From Bog-756 sp963704585 (GTDB lineage Bacteria; Actinomycetota; Acidimicrobiia; Acidimicrobiales; RAAP-2): a DNA stretch of 64,000 nucleotides. The stretch is from positions 2,418,001 through 2,482,000 of the forward strand of contig OY969919.1 in the NCBI GenBank assembly GCA_963704585.1. Reading direction: 5' to 3'. The position numbers were made by a program, and so were the translations under genes. Below the pieces are notes generated by a model, which saw only the letters and a program-made list of their open reading frames with translations, was not told the origin of the DNA and made no database searches. Positions 27,578-36,402 of this stretch are shown piece by piece. The number at the start of each line of letters is the position of its first letter. Position 1 is the first letter of the stretch.

Positions 27578-28399
27578 CTCCTCAGTGCGGTCCGGGTGTT
27601 CTTCTCCTGGTGCGCCACACAACACCGCATCCTCTACAACCCGGCGTCCGATCTGGTCATGCCGAAACAGAACCACAGCCTGCCTGTGGCCACCCTCACC
27701 CACGAGGAGGCCGAAGCCGTCCTCGCCATCCCGGACGTGGCCACCGTGCTCGGCCTGCGGGACCGGGCGGTCATGGAGCTCCTCTACGCCACGGCCATGC
27801 GACGGGGCGAGCTGATCGGCCTCGACCTTCCCGACGTCGACCTGGCCCGGCGGTGGCTCACGCTGCGCAACACGAAGAACCGGTGGGACCGGGTGATCCC
27901 GATGGGCGAGCGGGCCGCCGCCTGGTTGAGCCGTTACCTCCTCGATGCCCGACCGGAGCTGCTGCTCGCCGAGGACCCGGGTGCGGTGTTCCTCGCCACC
28001 AACGGGGAACGGCTCGGGGCCACCTGGCTGACCGGTCAGGTCCACCGCTACATCGACGCCGCCGACATCGGCAAGGTGGGGAGCTGCCACCTCTTCCGCC
28101 ACAGTGCGGCCACCTTGATGCTCGAAGGGGGGGCCGACGTCCGCTACATCCAAGAGCTGCTCGGCCACCGGGATCTCGGCTCCACCCACATCTACACGAG
28201 GGTGGCACCGGAGCGCCTGGCGGCCATCCATGCGGCCACCCATCCGGCCGCCGCACTGCCGAGCGGCACCGGTGGCAGCAACAGGGACGAGGACAGAGAC
28301 GGAGACGGAGACGGAGACCGAGCCCAGGTCGAGCCGGGGGGTGCGCCACCACCGGCGGGCCCTCAAGGGTCCTCCGCTGACGCTCCGGATCACACGTGA
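27578..28399 (+). pseudogene. Tyrosine recombinase lacking its N-terminus
   Basis: An open frame from the IS21 right end to 28399. It keeps the whole catalytic domain: the first Arg in YATAMRRGELIGL, HLFRHSAATLML, LLGHRD and the nucleophile region THIYTRV. It lacks the DNA-binding N-terminal domain of about 110 residues. It is clearly related to the recombinase at 34376-35356 (shared blocks such as LRDRA, GSCHLFRH and HAATHPA). The tail has an Asp/Arg-Gly-rich repeat (DGDGDGD). The IS probably removed its 5' end together with the relaxase 3' end. Confidence 0.8.
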
Positions 28400-28521
28400 C
28401 GGCTGCGCCGCCCTTGACCGCCCCCCGGCGCCGGCGAGTGGGCCGCACAGGTGATCGACGCAGAGGCGTCGCCCACCGGGGCGCAACGCCGTTCACTGCG
28501 GAGCCCACGAAGGAGACGTCC

Positions 28522-28854
28522 ATGTCCGAGAGCACCGACCACTACACGAGCGCCGTTCACGACCTCGCCCACGCACTCACCGAGGTCTGGTGGGTCTGCC
28601 AAGACGGCTACGACCCCGACGAGGGCCTCGGCACCGGTGGGAACCTCCCCGAAGCCCTCTCCTACGCCCTCGGTCTGGCTGCAGTCACCCTCGGCCTCGA
28701 CCGTGACGAGAATGCCGCCCGAGTGGATGGGGAGCGGGCCCGGCTGCTGGCGGCCGACGGCCTGGTCTGCCACCGGCCCGGGTCCTGGGAAGCCGACCAC
28801 GTCCGGGCCCTCACCTTCCCACCCGACCTCATCGCCCGGCCCGACCGGCGATGA
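28522..28854 (+). CDS. Small acidic cytoplasmic protein, unknown
   Basis: 110 residues from the ATG at 28522, with AAGGAG six bases before it. The protein is acidic and helical (HDLAHALTEVWWVCQDGYDPDEG) with no signal or membrane span. It follows the broken recombinase on the same strand. No family is recognised. Confidence 0.5.
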   Translation: MSESTDHYTSAVHDLAHALTEVWWVCQDGYDPDEGLGTGGNLPEALSYALGLAAVTLGLDRDENAARVDGERARLLAADGLVCHRPGSWEADHVRALTFPPDLIARPDRR

Positions 28855-28900
28855 CCGGCAGTGCCCGGCCGACAGCCCACCGTTTCTTCCTCAGCCGCCC

Positions 28901-29171
28901 GTCACCCTGACTCGGGACCAACGTCACCCTGACCACCGACGGGTGGCCACGAGCTCCTCACCGCCGAGGGACCGGGAACACTCTGGCCTGCTGGTTCCCC
29001 GTCACCCTCACCTGGGTCATAGCGATACCGGCACCGGCGATGGGAGACTGGCGACGATGGCGGAGCCGACCACAATCACGACGAGCCGGGTCGCTCACTG
29101 CCAGAAACACGCGTCCGCGCCCCGCCCCCGATTCCGCCCCCGAACGGGTGAGTCCGGCAACGTCACCCTCC
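28901..29171 (+). repeat. Four scattered GTCACCCT repeats
   Basis: GTCACCCTGA or close variants begin at 28901, 28923, 29001 and 29162. The first two are 22 bases apart. The last two read on into CACCTGGG and CCCAGGTGGG, which are partly inverted with respect to each other. They may be the residue of a lost insertion sequence or binding sites; nothing else is recognised in 28855-29056. Confidence 0.35.
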
Positions 29172-29707
29172 CAGGTGGGAGCCATAAAACCCGCCTCTGT
29201 CGAGCCGAACTCGCGTCGGAGTCTCCAGAAGCGAGCGATGACCCCGTCAACAACACGGATCCCACCGGGCTCGGAGGGGGCGGCCAATATTGCTTCCCGG
29301 CCGGAACTCCGGCGAGTCAGCGACACGGTGAGCCTGTGTGTCCTCAGTTCAACTCCCAAGGACAAGAGATCGGACCCAACGCAGCACACGGCTGGTCGTC
29401 TCTCTGCATAAACGCACTCTTCGTCGAAGGCTGCGTTTCATACGACGCCTCGACGGGAACGCCCTACGTCAGTGGCGGTGTGGGAATCGGCACGCCGGGA
29501 ATCACAGCAAGTGCAGGCCAAGTCCATGGTGGCCCGACAAGTCAAGCGCTGGGCGGACCGTCGTTCAGCGCTGGCGCCCAGTATGGCATCGGTGGTGGCT
29601 ACCTTCAGACGGGAAGCTGCCCGACAGGTGAAGGCGCACGAGGGCCATACGTCTCGATAGGTACTCCTGGCGCCGGCGCTTTTTGGACCTGGGGCTTCGG
29701 ATTCTGA
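29057..29707 (+). CDS. Orphan Rhs tip with its own leader (first copy)
   Basis: 216 residues from the ATG at 29057. After a leader (MAEPTTITTSRVAHCQKHAS...) and about 35 residues of unclear sequence, the Rhs core end DPVNNTDPTGL appears, followed by a Gly/Ser/Thr-rich tip of roughly 140 residues with several cysteines (CFPAG, SLCINALFVEGCVSYD, GSCPTG) and repeated GGxG motifs. The start codon and leader align with those of the second orphan tip at 35548. It may be a silent cassette or an expressed small effector. The toxin class is not recognised. Confidence 0.55.
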   Translation: MAEPTTITTSRVAHCQKHASAPRPRFRPRTGESGNVTLPGGSHKTRLCRAELASESPEASDDPVNNTDPTGLGGGGQYCFPAGTPASQRHGEPVCPQFNSQGQEIGPNAAHGWSSLCINALFVEGCVSYDASTGTPYVSGGVGIGTPGITASAGQVHGGPTSQALGGPSFSAGAQYGIGGGYLQTGSCPTGEGARGPYVSIGTPGAGAFWTWGFGF

Positions 29708-29795
29708 CCCTGATGATCTTCTCCTCTTCGACCGCCGATTCGCACGACGCGCTCCTCCTTCGTGCGGGCTCAGCCGCGGGATAATCTCTGGAACG

Positions 29796-30164
29796 ATGGC
29801 TACCGTCACATCAGTTCGGATCTACCGACCAAGAGCTGTCATCGGAGACTTGGGCCATTTCCGCGTGTTCCTTGACGGGTCTGATGTCGGAGAGCTCTCG
29901 GCAGGTCAGGTCCGAACATTCGAGCTAACGCCGGGCGAACATCAGATTCGGCTTACGCAGTTTGTGATTCGCAGGGGATCCTTCGTCTTCACTGTCCGGG
30001 AAGGGGAAGGACTGGAGCTTGCATGCTCGCGGCTTGCTGCCTTCGGCCTATTCGGCATTCACGTGGCTACGCCCAAGGAAAGCGAAAAGATTCACAAAGT
30101 TGGGAGCACCAGGGCGCAACGTCCGGCAAGAGACCTCGGCCAAAGTCAGGGAGGCACTTCATAG
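29796..30164 (+). CDS. Small beta-rich protein after the first orphan tip, possible immunity
   Basis: 122 residues from the ATG at 29796. The first 70 residues look like a beta-sandwich of PEGA type (VFLDGSDVGELSAGQVRTFELTPGEHQIRL), then one hydrophobic stretch (LACSRLAAFGLFGIHVA) and a polar tail. It starts 88 bases after the orphan tip, where an immunity gene would be expected. The link is positional only. Confidence 0.5.
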   Translation: MATVTSVRIYRPRAVIGDLGHFRVFLDGSDVGELSAGQVRTFELTPGEHQIRLTQFVIRRGSFVFTVREGEGLELACSRLAAFGLFGIHVATPKESEKIHKVGSTRAQRPARDLGQSQGGTS

Positions 30165-30376
30165 AGCCAGCTCCGAAACCACCGAATGGTAATTACCCTC
30201 GCAATCGGGGTACCTGGCCGACTCGGGTGATCGTGGCTACGACGACCTCTGGTTCGGAGAGACGATAAGCCGAACTGCCCGAGCGCCCCCGCAGTGCTCT
30301 GCAGCCCTGGTGTAGCGGATGTTCTCGGGCCGGAGCGGTCAAGCGGTTGATGAGCTGAATCCACGAGGTTGTCGTT

Positions 30377-30595
30377 GGGTTTGTCCAAGAGCGGGCCGTT
30401 TCCCCTTGTTCTATAGGTATGAAGCGTCTCTCGCTCCCGCGGGACCATTGTGGCTGCGCCATCGCGCTGGTCTGCCGCCGTCGGTGGGTTCCTGATACGG
30501 ACTGTCTCGAGTTCGGTTCGGCGAACTCGAGACAGTCCGAGGGTTTGTTGAATTTCGGGCTGATCGGCCTTGTTCTATGGGTATGGAAGTCTGTT
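30377..30595 (+). repeat. Pair of imperfect 56-bp direct repeats around the palindrome
   Basis: 30377-30432 and 30540-30595 align without gaps, with conserved ends GGGTTTGT and CCTTGTTCTATRGGTATG. The palindrome at 30498-30539 directly abuts the second copy. The arrangement resembles a recombination or replication site rather than a gene. Confidence 0.5.
30498..30539. repeat. Perfect 18-bp inverted repeat with 6-base centre
   Basis: The arms CGGACTGTCTCGAGTTCG (30498-30515) and their exact complement (30522-30539) flank GTTCGG. The size of the centre matches tyrosine-recombinase core sites, but the perfect arms could equally form a cruciform or a strong hairpin. It lacks a T-run, so a simple terminator is less likely. 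Confidence 0.75.
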
Positions 30596-30738
30596 CCGTC
30601 CTCGCAGGCTGGCGTCTTGGCCACCTCGCGACGGCCCGCTTGCCTGGCCCCTCTCGTTTCGTGGCGGTCTTGGCTGGAGGAGCGTCGCCGAGGTTCGAGT
30701 GGTGCCCATGCTCGTCAGTGTCTTTCCGACGGGCCGCG

Positions 30739-30798
30739 GGTGTCCGTAGTGGGCTCCGTCAGGGGCTCCATGGTGGGGTCCGTGGAGGGCTCCGTCCA
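30739..30798 (+). repeat. Five tandem 12-bp repeats (iteron-like)
   Basis: Units of the form GGGCTCCGTNNN: GGTGTCCGTAGT, GGGCTCCGTCAG, GGGCTCCATGGT, GGGGTCCGTGGA, GGGCTCCGTCCA. A further copy (GGGCTCCGTCGT) lies at 30849, and an inverted GGAGCCC at about 30804. Twelve bases is four codons, so a repeat peptide read on the minus strand is the alternative to iterons. Confidence 0.65.
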
Positions 30799-31168
30799 GG
30801 ATTGGAGCCCTCTGTGGTCTGCGTAGTGGCTGGTCACGCCGCTGTCGGGGGCTCCGTCGTGTCGGCGGACTCATGAGGGGTGGTTTGTGGTTTCGGCGTC
30901 GATTCGTGCGACGGCTGCGCTGTCGCCGGTGGCGGAGTCATCGAGTCGGCGACGGGCTCGTCATGACGTTGACGATCGGCATGAGGGTCATTGGCAACGG
31001 CGTCGAGCGTTTCACGGTGATGGCGACATCGCACGCGTCATCATCCGAACTCTCGGCTTCTGGTGTCCGGCGTCCCGATGCGGCAAACGGTCGGTCGCTT
31101 CCGCAGCGCCACAACCGTGCCGTGGTCGGGCTCGCCACGAGAGCCGGCGACGTTGGCGACGGTGCCGT

Positions 31169-31531
31169 TCAGGTGCGGTGTCTTGGCCGGCGGGGCCGGT
31201 GTTCGGCGTGTCGGGCGCTGTGGCGAGCGATGAACGCCTCGAGGACTTCGCGGACGGTGGCCCGTTCGGTGTCGTCGAGGAATGTGGTGGCTTCGAAGGC
31301 GAGTCGCAGTGCTTGGTCGTCGGGGAGGCGGGGGTCGTCTCCGAAGACGAGGGCGTCGGTCGTGCACGACAGAGCGACCGCTAACCGGCGGAGGGCGGAG
31401 AGGGAGGGTTCGGATCCGCCGGCTTCGTACTTGCGGAGTTGGGAGATGTTGACGCCGGCACGCTGGGCCAACGCGACCTGGGTGAGGTCCCGGGATCGGC
31501 GCAGGTCGGCGAGGGTGTCGGCGAAGGCCAT
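31169..31531 (-). CDS. XRE-family helix-turn-helix regulator
   Basis: 120 residues from the ATG at 31531. Residues 1-60 form a Cro/C1-type helix-turn-helix (LADLRRSRDLTQVALAQRAG, then NISQLRKYEAGGSEPSLSALRRLA). A polar C-terminal part follows, with LRLAFEATTFLDDTERATVREVLEAF. It diverges from the primase-recombinase gene across 90 bases and is likely to control that gene and itself. The ribosome site is weak. Confidence 0.8.
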   Translation of the reverse strand: MAFADTLADLRRSRDLTQVALAQRAGVNISQLRKYEAGGSEPSLSALRRLAVALSCTTDALVFGDDPRLPDDQALRLAFEATTFLDDTERATVREVLEAFIARHSARHAEHRPRRPRHRT

Positions 31532-31621
31532 GGTCGGGAACGTTACCGGAGGTTGGGACTGGATGGATGCTGTTTTGCGAGGTAGAACCGACCGTAAGGA
31601 CGATTCGCTGAGGGAGGTGTT

Positions 31622-34600
31622 GTGGGCGACGAGGCAGGGCTGGTGGAACTGGTCGAAGCCTTCGGCATCCCGCTTCGTCCCGCCGACGCCGGCCTTGTCG
31701 GCGCCTGCCCGCGTTGTGGCGGATCGCTCGCACTCGACGGCGAGCACTGGTCGTGTGGCTGTGGCTCGGGCGGTCCGGTGGAGCTGGTCGCCGTCTTCGG
31801 GGGGTTGTCGATGAGCCATGCGGCCGAGCTGGTGCGTTCGGGGTGGCGGCCGGACGGCCCGCCCGGGCTGGTCGCCAGATCGACGGTGCGTCCGCTGCCG
31901 TTGTTGTGTGATCCGGACTCCGATGACGAGGCGGTTATCGAAGCCGTGCTGGCTCACTACCAAGACGAGCGGCGTAGCTCCGAGCAGGCGAAGGGCTGGC
32001 TGGCCGAGCGGGGCGTGGACGATGCGCTGGCCGACGAGCTGAGGATCGGGTTTGCCAACCGGACCTTGGGCTATCGCCTGCCTGAAGCGAACCGCCGCGA
32101 CGGGGCGAGGCTGCGCGACCAGCTGATGCGTCTCGGCGTCTACCGAACTTCGGGGCATGAGCACTTCCGGGGTTGCGTGGTGATCCCGGTGCTCTCGGCG
32201 CAGGGTCGGGTGCTCCAGCTGTGCGGCATCCGCCTGGCCACTGCTTCGGTCGATCCCCAGTGGGCGGCCGGTCTGCCCGGGGGGATGCTCTACGAGGCCG
32301 CGGCGGCCACCAGCGCCGAGGTGATTGTGGTCGCCTCGATAGACGACGCGCTCGCCGTCCTCGGTGCCGGGCATCGAGCGGTGGTCGCACCGGGCCGGCC
32401 CGGCGGCTTCCACACCGCCGATCTGCGGCTACTCGCCCGGGGCGGGGTGCAACGCTGCACGATCATCGGAGACGGCCTGGCATCACTGGCCGAGCGGATC
32501 AGTGTCGAGGGTATCGAGTGCGCGTTGGTCTCGCCCGGAGCGCCCCTGGCAACGTTGCTCGGGCGGGCCGTTGACCGGACGGCCGCTTTCGCCGCGCTCC
32601 TGGCGACCGCCGAGCCGCAAGACACTGGCCCTGCCACAGGCGCCGCATTCGGGACCGCGACAGCGGTAGCGGTGGAGAGCGCATCGGCCCCTGCGGTCGA
32701 TGGGTCAGCGAGCGTGTCGGGGGACGCGGCCGAGCTGCACGTGGCCTTCGGGACCCGTCACTGGCGGGTGCGCGGTGCGGATCGCAACAAGACGCCTGAC
32801 ACCTTGCGGGTGGCGTTGGCTGTGACCGACACCGATCATGGCGGGTTCCATCTCGACACGCTCGACCTGTGTCAAGCCAAGGCCCGGGCCGCCTTCATTG
32901 AGGCAGCTGTGGCCGAGCTGCACACCGACCGGCCCGGGCTGGTTCGCGAGCTGGCCGAGGTTCTTTTCGCCACCGAGGCGGCTGTAGCGGCGCGCGACGC
33001 GGCGGCACCGGTTGCGGCCATGACCGACACCGAACGAGCCGAGGCCATGAAGCTGCTGGTCGACCCCGCGTTGGCCGTACGGGTTATAGAGGATCTGGGT
33101 GCGCTCGGGGTGGTGGGCGAGGAGACCAACCTCCTCGTCGCTTACCTGGCCACCATCTCACGCAAAGCCGAGCGACCCTTCGGGGTGGTGGTGCAGTCCT
33201 CGACTGCGGCGGGCAAGTCGACCCTGGCCGACGCGGTGTGCCAGCTGGTGCCCGAAGAGGACCTGGCCTCCTATTCGGCGGTGACCGGTCAGGCCCTCTA
33301 CTACGTGGGGGCGGCCGATCTGGCTCACAAGGTGCTGGCCGTCGCCGAGGAGCAAGGGGCGTCCCGGGCGTCGTACGCGCTGAAGTTACTGGTGACCGAA
33401 GGCCGCCTGTCGATCGCCTCGACGGGCAAGGACACGGCGACGGGCAAGCTGCGTACCCGCAGTTATGAGGTGGCCGGTCCGGTGGCTCTGGTGCTCACGA
33501 CGACGGCCACCGACATCGACCCGGAGCTCCAGAATCGCCTGGTGGTGCTCGGGGTGGATGAGGACCGGGCTCAGACTCGGGCTATCCAGGCCGCCCAGCG
33601 GCAGGCGGCCACCCTCGACGGCCTACTAGCCCGCCTGCAGCGTGACCGGATCGTCGCCGTGCATCGCAACGCCCAGCGGCTCATCGAACCTTTGCCGGTC
33701 GTGATCCCCGACGCCGGCGAGATCGTGTTCCCGGATCACGCGACCCGCCATCGGCGCGACCACCAGAAGCTGCTCAGCTTGATCTGCGCCTCCGCGCTGT
33801 TTCATCAGCACCAACGCCACCAGGACACCATCGAGGTCGGTGACCGCACCGTCCGCTACGTGGAAGCGTCCCCCGACGATGTCGCCGTCGCGATGCGCTT
33901 GGCCGAGCGGGTACTCACGCGTGGCGGTGACGACCTGGCCCCTCAGACCTGGCGACTCCTGACCGCCGCGCAGACTCATGTGGCTGCACGCGCAGAATCC
34001 GACGCCACTGACGTGGACGCCGTGTCCTTCACCCGTCGGGAGCTACGCGAGTCCCTCGGATGGTCAGAGCACCAGGTGCGCATCGGGCTGGCCCGCCTGG
34101 TAGCCCTGGAGTATCTGGTCGCCGTGCCCGGTGGGTCGGGCCGCCAGCACCGCTACCTGCTTGCCGACGACCCACCTGGTCAACCCCGCGATACCCCGCG
34201 AACGGTGCGCGACCCCGACCCGCGTGGTGAAAACGGCACTTATGCTGGTGAAACGGACCACCCCGTGGTCGACGCCGACGCGTACTGGCGCGAAGTGCCG
34301 GACAGTCGTAGCCGTAGGCGTAGACCCAGGTCGGGGGACACCCGGGGGACATGGCGGGACCTTCGGGGGAGCACGGTGACGCCCCTCGCCCTGGCGGCCG
34401 ACGAGTACCTGGGATGGTTGCGCAGCCATGGCTACGCCAAGACCACCGTTGCTGGCCGAGCGCATCATTTGTGCGATCTCGTCGAGTTCCTGGCCGCCCT
34501 CGACATCACTGAGCCGGCGTCGGTCAGCTTCAGTGCCCTCGAGTCCTACCAACGTCACCTGTTCCACCACAAGAAGGCCAATGGCGCTCCGCTGTCGTTT

Positions 34601-35356
34601 CGCACTCAGGCGCAGCGCATCATTCCGGTCAAGTCTTTCTTCGCCTGGATGCTCGCCCAAGGACGCGTTCCTTTCGATCCCGCTGTGGGGCTGGTGCTGC
34701 CCAAGGCCGAGCACCGCCTCCCTGAAGCCACCCTCAGCGCTGAGGAAGCAGAAGCGGTCCTGCAGGGCCCGGACGTCACCACCATCCTTGGTGTGCGCGA
34801 CCGGGCGATCCTCGAAGTGCTTTACTCGACGGCCATCCGACGGGCCGAGCTGATCGGCCTTCGGATCTGGGACGTCGACCACGCCCGGGGCACCGTGTTC
34901 GTCCGCCAGGGCAAAGGAGCACGAGACCGCCACGTTCCGATCGGGGCGCGGGCGCTGCTGTGGGTGGCCCGCTACTTCGATCTCGTCCGACCCAAGCTCG
35001 TTGCCAAGGAAACCGACGTCCTGTTCCTATCGGCCTCGGGCGAGGCGCTGTGCGCTGACTGGCTGTCACGCACCACCAAGGCCTACATCGCAGCCGGCGC
35101 GCCAGGAAAGCGCGGCAGCTGCCATCTCTTTCGCCACACCGCCGCCACCTTGATGCTCGAAGGCGGCGCCGACATCCGCTACGTGTCAGAGATGCTCGGC
35201 CACGCCAAGCTTGAGACCACCGCCCTCTACACCCGGGTCTCCATCGCCAAACTCCGCGCCGTCCACGCGGCCACCCACCCCGCTGGCAACGACAGCGCTG
35301 GCGCGGCCGACATCCGGGTCCTTCAGCCGGTGGACGGCGCCCACCAAACCAGCTGA
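31622..35356 (+). CDS. Primase-like / P-loop ATPase / tyrosine recombinase fusion
   Basis: 1244 residues from the GTG at 31622 (GAGGGAGG upstream). A zinc ribbon (C29, C32, C45, C47) opens a primase-type region, with a TOPRIM-like stretch around residues 185-320. A central P-loop (QSSTAAGKST, near residue 530) and ATPase-like segment follow, then a winged-helix-like DNA-binding region (FTRRELRESLGWSEHQVRIGLARL). After an Arg-rich linker, a complete tyrosine recombinase begins at residue 919 with its R, HxxR, H/W-region and Y motifs (IRRAELIGL, HLFRHTAATL, LGHAK, ALYTRV). The zinc-ribbon primase plus P-loop architecture is known in mobile elements; an unbroken frame into the recombinase is unusual. 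Confidence 0.8.
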   Translation: MGDEAGLVELVEAFGIPLRPADAGLVGACPRCGGSLALDGEHWSCGCGSGGPVELVAVFGGLSMSHAAELVRSGWRPDGPPGLVARSTVRPLPLLCDPDSDDEAVIEAVLAHYQDERRSSEQAKGWLAERGVDDALADELRIGFANRTLGYRLPEANRRDGARLRDQLMRLGVYRTSGHEHFRGCVVIPVLSAQGRVLQLCGIRLATASVDPQWAAGLPGGMLYEAAAATSAEVIVVASIDDALAVLGAGHRAVVAPGRPGGFHTADLRLLARGGVQRCTIIGDGLASLAERISVEGIECALVSPGAPLATLLGRAVDRTAAFAALLATAEPQDTGPATGAAFGTATAVAVESASAPAVDGSASVSGDAAELHVAFGTRHWRVRGADRNKTPDTLRVALAVTDTDHGGFHLDTLDLCQAKARAAFIEAAVAELHTDRPGLVRELAEVLFATEAAVAARDAAAPVAAMTDTERAEAMKLLVDPALAVRVIEDLGALGVVGEETNLLVAYLATISRKAERPFGVVVQSSTAAGKSTLADAVCQLVPEEDLASYSAVTGQALYYVGAADLAHKVLAVAEEQGASRASYALKLLVTEGRLSIASTGKDTATGKLRTRSYEVAGPVALVLTTTATDIDPELQNRLVVLGVDEDRAQTRAIQAAQRQAATLDGLLARLQRDRIVAVHRNAQRLIEPLPVVIPDAGEIVFPDHATRHRRDHQKLLSLICASALFHQHQRHQDTIEVGDRTVRYVEASPDDVAVAMRLAERVLTRGGDDLAPQTWRLLTAAQTHVAARAESDATDVDAVSFTRRELRESLGWSEHQVRIGLARLVALEYLVAVPGGSGRQHRYLLADDPPGQPRDTPRTVRDPDPRGENGTYAGETDHPVVDADAYWREVPDSRSRRRRPRSGDTRGTWRDLRGSTVTPLALAADEYLGWLRSHGYAKTTVAGRAHHLCDLVEFLAALDITEPASVSFSALESYQRHLFHHKKANGAPLSFRTQAQRIIPVKSFFAWMLAQGRVPFDPAVGLVLPKAEHRLPEATLSAEEAEAVLQGPDVTTILGVRDRAILEVLYSTAIRRAELIGLRIWDVDHARGTVFVRQGKGARDRHVPIGARALLWVARYFDLVRPKLVAKETDVLFLSASGEALCADWLSRTTKAYIAAGAPGKRGSCHLFRHTAATLMLEGGADIRYVSEMLGHAKLETTALYTRVSIAKLRAVHAATHPAGNDSAGAADIRVLQPVDGAHQTS
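34376..35356 (+). other. Internal start of the recombinase half of the fusion
   Basis: A GTG at 34376 in the frame of the fusion gene has GGGGGA five bases upstream. It would give a free 326-residue tyrosine recombinase (VTPLALAADEYLGWLRS...). The fusion could therefore yield both a long and a short product, or the long frame may simply lack a stop by chance. Confidence 0.5.
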
Positions 35357-35547
35357 GCCTCGTCCGTCAGTTCCCTGTCAGACTCACGGAACCGGCGCTG
35401 GGCTCTGAGCGCCAGGGTCTTGCCACTACGCCTACGCCCCTTAACCAGACCCTAGGCGTACCGAACGATCTCGCGTTTACGAGCCCTGCTGGTATCACCA
35501 GCGGCAGTCCCCCGAGCGCGTCCTGCCAGCGTGCGAGACTGGGGACC

Positions 35548-36402
35548 GTGCAAGTGCGAGCGGCGCCGTCGCGATCTCCAAGGGTGTACTGCGGAAAACA
35601 CGCGTCCGCGCCGATTCGCGGAACTGTATGGTCAGATCGCCGGTGCTCGCGGCCAAAACGCTGGTCAGGGCCGGTCAACTACGAGCAACCGAGCCAACAC
35701 GCGTCGGACGGCTCAATCCACCGCTACTACGACCCGACGACCTCGCAGTTCATCTCTGTCGATCCTGCGGTCAATCTGACGCACTCACCCTACGCATATG
35801 CGGGCAACGATCCTGTCAACGCGACTGATCCGAGCGGACTCTGTCTTAACAGTCGGGGGATCGAGACGCACATTCCCTGCACCCCGCAGCAGCTGGCGGC
35901 GATCCAGAACGCTGCGAAGGAAGCGGACGCAGCTGGGCCCGCGCAGGGGTGTTCGAACATCTTCTCATGCGTGATCAGCGATCCCGGGTCGGTCGTCGCG
36001 TCATTCAATGCAAATCGCGGTCAGATCGCGACGAATGTCGGCATCGTGGTCGGAGTTGCTGCCGCCGCTACCGGTGCCGGAGCGCTGATTGATGGCTCCG
36101 TATTGCTCGCGGGTGTGTCCTTTGCTGCCGGCGTCAGCGCTAGCGCCTTGGATTATGGGCCATGCACTAATGGCAATAATGCAGCGTGCTTGGGACTCGG
36201 TCTTGGGTTCACCGGAGCTGTTGCCGGTGGAATTGGCTTGATCGGAGCTGGCCTCGTCGCTGGCGGAATCATTGCCGAGGATTCGATGGCTGCAGCAATC
36301 CTAGGTGGGCTTGGGGCATTCGGCTGGAACGTCGGATTCGCGGGGACAGTCATTGATACGACAGCTGGCATCGCTTCGGCATCACCACCATGCAGCGGCT
36401 AG
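35548..36402 (+). CDS. Orphan Rhs tip with its own leader (second copy)
   Basis: 284 residues from the GTG at 35548. A leader (VQVRAAPSRSPRVYCGKHAS...) aligns with that of the tip at 29057. Then comes a full Rhs core end (IHRYYDPTTSQFISVDPAVN, YAYAGNDPVNATDPSGL), and a tip of about 190 residues dominated by Gly/Ala-rich hydrophobic segments (GIVVGVAAAATGAGALI, LLAGVSFAAGVSASAL, TGAVAGGIGLIGAGLVAGGI). This resembles membrane-inserting regions. A small membrane protein gene overlaps its end. The tip is less GC-rich than the surrounding DNA. Confidence 0.65.
   Translation: MQVRAAPSRSPRVYCGKHASAPIRGTVWSDRRCSRPKRWSGPVNYEQPSQHASDGSIHRYYDPTTSQFISVDPAVNLTHSPYAYAGNDPVNATDPSGLCLNSRGIETHIPCTPQQLAAIQNAAKEADAAGPAQGCSNIFSCVISDPGSVVASFNANRGQIATNVGIVVGVAAAATGAGALIDGSVLLAGVSFAAGVSASALDYGPCTNGNNAACLGLGLGFTGAVAGGIGLIGAGLVAGGIIAEDSMAAAILGGLGAFGWNVGFAGTVIDTTAGIASASPPCSG

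Larger units (their letters stand above)
30165..31168. other. Kilobase without a convincing gene; carries repeats and a palindrome
   Basis: No frame in this stretch has a good ribosome site together with protein-like composition. It contains an 18-bp-arm palindrome (30498-30539), imperfect direct repeats on either side of it, and a 12-bp tandem array (30739-30798). Two short minus-strand frames (31034-30834 and 30837-30715) are joined by a GTGA overlap, and the second encodes a TEP(S/T)TDP repeat peptide; coding is doubtful. Confidence 0.5.

Noticed and set aside
30577..31814. Plus-strand frames across the repeat-rich gap
   Set aside because: No ribosome sites, Arg/Gly-rich composition, and overlap with the XRE regulator on the other strand.
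35415..35460. Weak inverted repeats after the primase-recombinase gene
   Set aside because: Stems of six to eight bases with an 18-base loop are too weak to call a terminator or att site.
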